Shown piece by piece: positions 23,360 to 27,297 of a DNA stretch of 27,297 nucleotides. Numbering within the stretch: the stretch's first letter is position 1; each line of letters starts with the position of its first letter. Under the pieces are notes generated by a model. The model saw only the letters and a program-made list of their open reading frames with translations. It did not search any database and was not told the DNA's origin. Source of the stretch: Pseudomonadota bacterium (GTDB lineage Bacteria; Pseudomonadota; Gammaproteobacteria; Xanthomonadales; Xanthomonadaceae); assembly GCA_023386795.1 (NCBI GenBank), contig JAEWJB010000119.1:1-27297 (forward strand), written 5' to 3'. Made by a program: the position numbers and the translations under genes.

Positions 23360-24418
23360 TCAACGCACGCAGGCGCCGTCCAGCTGCAGGCGGGCCGCAT
23401 GGCGGCAGAGGAAGTCTCGTTGCGCTTTCTGTTCGTCCGGGCCGTCGTAGTACAGCAGTGTCCAGCGCTCCGCCGCCCGCATGCGCTCGCCGGGGGCCAG
23501 CGACTTGTAGGGGGCGTGCACCTCCATTTCCAGCAGGCCCTGGCCGCGGGCGTAGGACGGCGCATCAAGATACAGCTCGACCTGCCCCTGCTCCGGGTGG
23601 ATACGCTCGCGCGGCTGGTGTTCGAAGCGGATCAGCAGCATCTGGTGGCCGGCAAACCCTGCCATCCAGCCGGCGGAGGGTTGCAGGCGGTACTTGCCGC
23701 GCTGGATCAGCGGAGAGTCGGCCGACTGTGCAGTCAGGACGAACAGCCCCGCGTTCCAAAGATGCCGGGGCGCGGTCGTGCCCTCATCGGTGGAAGGTTG
23801 CAGGTGCACGTCCCGGTCGGCGTCGGCCACCGGCACGAAGACACGCGTGTCGGCGGCCACGCGCGTGTTGAACCACAGGTCCCAGGCCACGGGGTTCCCA
23901 CGCACATTGCGGGCTTCGGCCTCGATCCACACCGTGTCGGGTGCGTCGTCGTCCAGACGTACCTGCTTGCGCAGGCGAACGCCCGTGACCGGGCTGTCGA
24001 CGCCTTCCATCACGAAGCGGTAGGCGTCACGGGATCGTATCCGGACATTGGCCAAAGATAGATAGGGATCCGGCGGCCAGTTGGCGGCCGCCTGGCGACG
24101 CGCGGGATTGACGTCCTGGTGCAGCCACCACTCGCTCTGCGGTCCAACCCATACATCGTGACCGAGATATGGAATATCACCGGCGGTGGCGGACCAGTCG
24201 GGACGCGGCTGCGTGCGGATCGCATCCTCGCCGATCTTCAACACATTGGGTTCTCCCGCAAGGTGCCAGGAGAGGATGCGGCCGCCGAAAGCCGGTGTGG
24301 CTTCCAGTCTGACCGTGCCGTTGTCCAGCACGACGCGGGAGATTTCCGCGCCCGCCGAGGCCGGTGCGATGCAGGCCGCCAGGCCCAGGGAGAACAATGA
24401 GCTGTGGAGTGCGCGCAT
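23360..24418 (-). CDS. Secreted DUF4380-domain protein, mutarotase-like
   Basis: The 352-residue protein has a Sec signal peptide (MRALHSSLFSLGLAACIAPASA, shown up to the predicted cleavage near residues 22-24). The mature part resembles the DUF4380 family, which is predicted to adopt the aldose-1-epimerase/galactose mutarotase beta-sandwich: LDNGTVRLEATPAFGGRILSW, DVWVGPQSEWWL and a late WTLLYYDGP. Such folds bind sugars; catalytic residues cannot be assigned here. The ATG at 24418 has a GGAAAG element upstream. It sits between the kinase gene (61-base gap) and opgD (84-base gap), all on one strand, so a periplasmic glucan-related role is plausible but inferred only from position. Confidence 0.75.
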   Translation of the reverse strand: MRALHSSLFSLGLAACIAPASAGAEISRVVLDNGTVRLEATPAFGGRILSWHLAGEPNVLKIGEDAIRTQPRPDWSATAGDIPYLGHDVWVGPQSEWWLHQDVNPARRQAAANWPPDPYLSLANVRIRSRDAYRFVMEGVDSPVTGVRLRKQVRLDDDAPDTVWIEAEARNVRGNPVAWDLWFNTRVAADTRVFVPVADADRDVHLQPSTDEGTTAPRHLWNAGLFVLTAQSADSPLIQRGKYRLQPSAGWMAGFAGHQMLLIRFEHQPRERIHPEQGQVELYLDAPSYARGQGLLEMEVHAPYKSLAPGERMRAAERWTLLYYDGPDEQKAQRDFLCRHAARLQLDGACVR

Positions 24419-24443
24419 GTAATCTTTCCGCTGCGATCCCCCT

Positions 24444-24461
24444 ATTGTGGCCGCAGCGGCC
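24444..24461 (-). promoter_or_regulatory. -10-like box with adjoining dyad upstream of the DUF4380 gene
   Basis: The minus strand shows CACAAT (24449-24444), the same hexamer as at hemH. Overlapping its upstream end is a perfect dyad, GGCCGC and GCGGCC around one base (24449-24461). The dyad could be an operator or a weak terminator for the kinase gene. The predicted leader would be about 20 bases. Confidence 0.3.
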
Positions 24462-24479
24462 CCGCGGGCAAAGGCGAGG

Positions 24480-25631
24480 CTAAGCGCCCGCGGGGGGCGG
24501 CAACGGGCCGCGGCGCCACCAGCGCAACCAATGGGTGGGCGCCGCGCTCGCTATCGGGATCAGCGGCTCGCCCCGCTGCCAGCGGCGCAGGTCGGCCGCG
24601 AGGGCCGTGACACTGGGGTAGCGCTGGCTGGGGGTTTTCTGGAGCGCCTTCAACACGATTGCATCCAGGTCGTCGTTGAGGCGCGTCGCCCGCCTCGCCG
24701 CGGCGTTGGCGTTCTGTCGTTGGACCAGCACCGAAGGCGGCGTGACTTCCGCGCAAAGCACCGCGCGCTCCCATTCGGCATCGCTCTGCCGACGCAATCG
24801 ATAGGGCTTCTGGCCCGTCAGCAGTTCATAGAGCACCACGCCGAGGGAATAGACGTCGGCTGTGGCGTCGACTGCTTCGCCGCGAATCTGTTCGGGTGCC
24901 GCGTAGTGAAGCGTGAAGGCACGCGTCCCATCTTCCGGGGCGGGATCAAGTGGCTCGCCGAGATGGCGGGCAATGCCGAAATCCAGCAGGCGCACTTCGC
25001 CATAGGGATCCACCAGGATGTTCGCCGGCTTGATGTCGCGATGCACGATGTCCCGGGCGTGCACGTGTTCAAGGGCTTCGCATACCTGCAGGAAGAGTTC
25101 GACGCAGTGGCGCGGCGTGGCCGCATGGCGTCGGCAGTAGTCGATGATCGGTTCGCCCGGTGCATACTCGAGTGCCAGATACAGTTGGCCTTCTTCGCCG
25201 ACATCGTGCAGGCGGGGAATTCGTGCATGCGAGAGCTGCAGCAGGGTATCGCGCTCACGCAGGAATCTCGCCCGCAGGTGCGGATCAGCCAGATCAGGCC
25301 GCAACAGTTTCAGCGCCACCTGCAGCGGCGCGGCGCGGCGTGTGTCCACTGCCAGCCAGACTTGACCCATGCCGCCTTCGCCCAGCAGTTCGAAGAGCTG
25401 ATAGGGGCCGACGCGATCACCGCGTGCGGCCAGTTGTTCATGATGTCCGAGCAAGGGCTCTGCAATGAAGCCTGTGCACTGCTTCTCCATCGCCAACAGC
25501 TGCGCCAGCTCCGTGGCCAGCGCTGGTTCGACCTCCCCGAGTTGGCGCAGGCGCTGCTCGCGCAGCTGGCCATCCAACTCAAGCAGCTCGTCGAGCAACG
25601 GTGACAGCTGGGCCCAGCGTCGCGCGTCCAT
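24480..25631 (-). CDS. Serine/threonine protein kinase paired with ECF sigma factor
   Basis: The 383-residue protein has a helical N-terminus (1-70) of the kind seen in ECF-linked kinases, then a complete Hanks-type kinase domain: Gly loop GEGGMG at 84-89, VALKLL with Lys108, HRDIKPAN at 197-204 (catalytic Asp199), DFG at 217-219 and APEQ at 245-248. All key residues are present, so it should be active. The protein stops soon after RWWRR, where many relatives continue into a membrane helix and sensor repeats; here only GPLPPPAGA follows, so it is probably cytoplasmic. It starts 9 bases after the sigma-factor stop, which indicates co-transcription. Known pairs of this kind include PknS-EcfK in Xanthomonas citri (from memory). 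Confidence 0.92.
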   Translation of the reverse strand: MDARRWAQLSPLLDELLELDGQLREQRLRQLGEVEPALATELAQLLAMEKQCTGFIAEPLLGHHEQLAARGDRVGPYQLFELLGEGGMGQVWLAVDTRRAAPLQVALKLLRPDLADPHLRARFLRERDTLLQLSHARIPRLHDVGEEGQLYLALEYAPGEPIIDYCRRHAATPRHCVELFLQVCEALEHVHARDIVHRDIKPANILVDPYGEVRLLDFGIARHLGEPLDPAPEDGTRAFTLHYAAPEQIRGEAVDATADVYSLGVVLYELLTGQKPYRLRRQSDAEWERAVLCAEVTPPSVLVQRQNANAAARRATRLNDDLDAIVLKALQKTPSQRYPSVTALAADLRRWQRGEPLIPIASAAPTHWLRWWRRGPLPPPAGA

Positions 25632-25640
25632 GGGAGTAGC

Positions 25641-26207
25641 TCATCCTTCCTGCATCGAGGCCAGCAGGAGCATCCGGGCTTTCTGCCAGTCTCGCCGGAT
25701 GCTGCGCTCGGATCGCTGCATCAGCTCGGCGATCTCCTGTTCCGAGAGACCGGCGAAGTAGCGAAGTTCGACGACTTTTGCCAGGCGTTCGTCCACCGAG
25801 TGGAGGCGGTTGAGCGCGACATCGAGTGCCAGGAGGTTTTCGTCGAGGCGCACGCCGCTGTCGCTGTCCTCCGGAATCTCGGCCACGCGCTTGAGGTCAC
25901 CACCGCGCTTTCGGGCGAGGCGATTACGCGCATAGTCCACGACGACGCTGCGCATGGCCGAGGCGGCATAGGCGAAGAAGTGCGCGCGGTCGTCGAAACG
26001 GGCGCCGCCACTGGCGCCCAGCAGTTTCAGGTAGGACTCGTGGACGAGGGAGGTCGGATCGAGCGTGTGGTTCTGCTGGCCGGCAAGCTGGCGACGCGCC
26101 ATGGCATGCAGTTCGCGATACAGCGTGGCGAGAACGCGATCGAGCGCCGCGCGATCGCCCGCGCGCGCTGAATCCAGCCAGAGCGTAATGTCCGTCGATT
26201 CGGCCAT
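25641..26207 (-). CDS. ECF sigma factor, ECF43/Sig-70_X6-like
   Basis: The 188-residue protein has sigma region 2 (residues ~20-95, including SLVHESYLKLL and FFAYAASAMRSVVVDYARNRLARKRGG) and region 4 (~130-185; VVELRYFAGLSEQEIAELMQRSERSIRRDWQKAR, here cited as the helix-turn-helix part). The segments match the Sig-70_X6 (TIGR02999)/ECF43 type. The acidic DAED-like motif of most ECF factors before LVQE is replaced by DPTS (residues 50-53). In Vibrio EcfP, another ECF43 protein, loss of this motif is compensated by kinase phosphorylation of a Thr; T52 or S53 here is the candidate site, by inference. No anti-sigma gene is adjacent; the kinase lies immediately downstream. Confidence 0.92.
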   Translation of the reverse strand: MAESTDITLWLDSARAGDRAALDRVLATLYRELHAMARRQLAGQQNHTLDPTSLVHESYLKLLGASGGARFDDRAHFFAYAASAMRSVVVDYARNRLARKRGGDLKRVAEIPEDSDSGVRLDENLLALDVALNRLHSVDERLAKVVELRYFAGLSEQEIAELMQRSERSIRRDWQKARMLLLASMQEG

Positions 26208-26273
26208 GGTGCAGTCCCTACACCGTCGATGGCGCGGACTATAGCGGTGAACGGGACAACCGGGGTGAAGACC

Positions 26274-27089
26274 TCAGCGCTGGCATCGCGGGCACCAGAC
26301 GCTGGCCCGCTGTCCGATGGTGGCGTGGCGAAGTGGCTTTCCACAGCTGCGGCACGGTGCGTTCTCGCGCCCGTAGACCAGCAGTTCCTGCTCGAAGTAG
26401 CCCGGGGCGCCGTCCGGGCTGATGAAGTCGCGCAACGTGGTACCGCCTCGCTGAATAGCGTAGGCCAAGGTTTCCTTTACTGCCTCGGCCAGCCGCTGGT
26501 AACGCTCGCGGGACACCTTGCCGGCTTCACGGAGCGGGCTGATGCCGGCCTTGAACAGGCTCTCGGCCGCGTAGATGTTGCCTACGCCGACAACGATGGC
26601 CTGGTCCATCAGGAAGGTTTTGACTGGCGCGCGGCGGCCCCTGCTCAGTTGGAACAGGTGGTCACCATCGAATTCATCGGAGAGGGGCTCCGGGCCCAGA
26701 TCCGCGAGCAGCGGGTGTATCTCACCAGGCGCTTGCCAAAGGAGCGCGCCGAAGCGTCTCGGGTCGTTGAATCGCACCAAATGACCGTTGTCGAGGCTGA
26801 TGTCCGCATGGTCGTGCGTTCGCACCGGCGTATCACCGGGCAGTACCCTCAGGCTGCCCGACATCCCGAGATGGAGCAACGCACTGCCGTTGCTTTCGGT
26901 GTCCAGAAGCAGGTATTTGGCGCGCCGGCGCAGCGCCGCGATCTTCGCGCCGGGCAACTCTCGCTCGATTTCCGGGGGAATCGGCCAGCGCAGATCTGGC
27001 CGGCGCAGGATCACGCCATGAATGCGACGGCCCAGCACATGCGGCTCAAGTCCCCGAAGGGTGGTTTCGACTTCTGGCAATTCCGGCAT
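26274..27089 (-). CDS. mutM: Formamidopyrimidine-DNA glycosylase (Fpg/MutM)
   Basis: MutM removes 8-oxoguanine and formamidopyrimidines from DNA and cleaves the abasic site. The 271-residue protein starts MPELPEVETTLRGL, with catalytic Pro2 and Glu3, and has the conserved helix-two-turn-helix region VVGVGNIYAAESLFKAGISPLR. The C-terminal zinc finger has Cys246, Cys249, Cys266 and Cys269 (CRSC and CPRC). All key residues are intact. It lies downstream of an rRNA operon terminator on the same strand and is followed by the ECF sigma gene after a 66-base gap. Confidence 0.97.
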   Translation of the reverse strand: MPELPEVETTLRGLEPHVLGRRIHGVILRRPDLRWPIPPEIERELPGAKIAALRRRAKYLLLDTESNGSALLHLGMSGSLRVLPGDTPVRTHDHADISLDNGHLVRFNDPRRFGALLWQAPGEIHPLLADLGPEPLSDEFDGDHLFQLSRGRRAPVKTFLMDQAIVVGVGNIYAAESLFKAGISPLREAGKVSRERYQRLAEAVKETLAYAIQRGGTTLRDFISPDGAPGYFEQELLVYGRENAPCRSCGKPLRHATIGQRASVWCPRCQR

Positions 27090-27200
27090 CTTGCGATCCA
27101 GGACTTGGGAGGGAACGGTGCGCGAACCTGGGCACAGCGTACTTCCGGATATGAGGGCAAAGCGGTAAGCCGCAACGTCCTTTGAAGTTTATGTAGGCGC

Positions 27201-27234
27201 AAAGACAAACCCCCAGCCGCTTGGCTGGGGGTTT
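27201..27234 (-). terminator. Intrinsic terminator of the rRNA operon
   Basis: A perfect 12-bp stem (AAACCCCCAGCC with GGCTGGGGGTTT, 27207-27234) closes a four-base loop. Read on the minus strand it is followed by GTCTTTG, a short and imperfect T tract. It lies about 10 bases after the 5S rRNA end and before mutM. Confidence 0.85.
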
Positions 27235-27244
27235 GCGGGGTAAA

Positions 27245-27297
27245 GCCCCTGGCGATGACCTACTCTCGCATGGCTTGAGCCACACTACCATCGGCGC
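27245..27297 (-). rRNA. rrf: 5S ribosomal RNA, 3' portion (truncated at window edge)
   Basis: The minus strand reads GCGCCGATGGTAGTGTGGC, then CCATGCGAGAGTAGGTCATC and GCCAGGGGC, the conserved loops D/E and 3' stem of bacterial 5S rRNA. The 5' half lies beyond the right edge. The exact 3' end (around 27245) is estimated from where the closing stem ends. An rRNA operon on the minus strand therefore starts off to the right. Confidence 0.93.

Noticed and set aside
1..27297. CRISPR arrays, insertion sequences, prophage genes, tRNAs
   Set aside because: No regularly spaced repeats, transposase or integrase motifs, or tRNA-like cloverleaf were noticed by eye. A small tRNA or degenerate repeat could still have escaped a manual reading.

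Overview
The window is high-GC gammaproteobacterial chromosome, most likely Xanthomonadaceae (Lysobacteraceae; a Lysobacter/Luteimonas/Stenotrophomonas-like organism, genus not resolvable from sequence alone). The grounds are the gene families and their style: an Oar-like TonB-dependent receptor, a Xanthomonas-type OpgD with a Tat signal, an ECF43-type sigma factor paired with a Ser/Thr kinase, TatA beginning MGS-x-S-x-WHW, and several genes whose -10 box sits directly on the start codon. No insertion sequence, phage gene, CRISPR array or tRNA was seen. Nearly all of the window is conserved core genome.

Layout, left to right. A truncated multi-pass membrane protein (+) meets the tatC-tatB-tatA genes (-), preceded upstream by a secreted SYLF-domain lipid-binding protein (-). 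Then come ferrochelatase hemH and an overlapping alpha/beta hydrolase (+). A minus-strand cluster ttcA-rdgC-ygjP-like metalloprotease follows, divergent from a small YdcH-family gene (+). Next is a lipoprotein-plsB pair (-) whose stop and start codons overlap. A 614-bp non-coding region with a LacI-type operator separates this from a large TonB-dependent receptor (+). The receptor ends at a strong terminator that lies back to back with a minus-strand terminator. Between the latter and pyrF is a probable small RNA gene. pyrF overlaps an upstream class C acid phosphatase lipoprotein (-). Then come yceH (+), a GNAT acetyltransferase and rep helicase (-), thymidine kinase tdk (+), and a long minus-strand group: ECF sigma factor, Ser/Thr kinase, a secreted DUF4380 protein and opgD. 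mutM (-) and the 3' end of an rRNA operon (5S rRNA and terminator, -) close the window.

How genes work together. TatABC would export OpgD, which carries a twin-arginine signal. The sigma factor and kinase form a compact pair of the kind known to signal by sigma-factor phosphorylation, and they lie directly upstream of two periplasmic glucan-related genes. The most interesting points are: (1) a ~98-nt putative small RNA at 15683-15780 with its own promoter, two GC-rich hairpins and an intrinsic terminator, resembling the design of the Xanthomonadaceae sRNA sX13; (2) the ECF sigma/kinase pair next to DUF4380-opgD, including a six-G tract where a one-base deletion would fuse the kinase to the DUF4380 protein; (3) a LacI-family operator inside a probable promoter upstream of the TonB-dependent receptor; (4) a recurrent leaderless-promoter architecture (hemH, ttcA, tdk, and perhaps ydcH).
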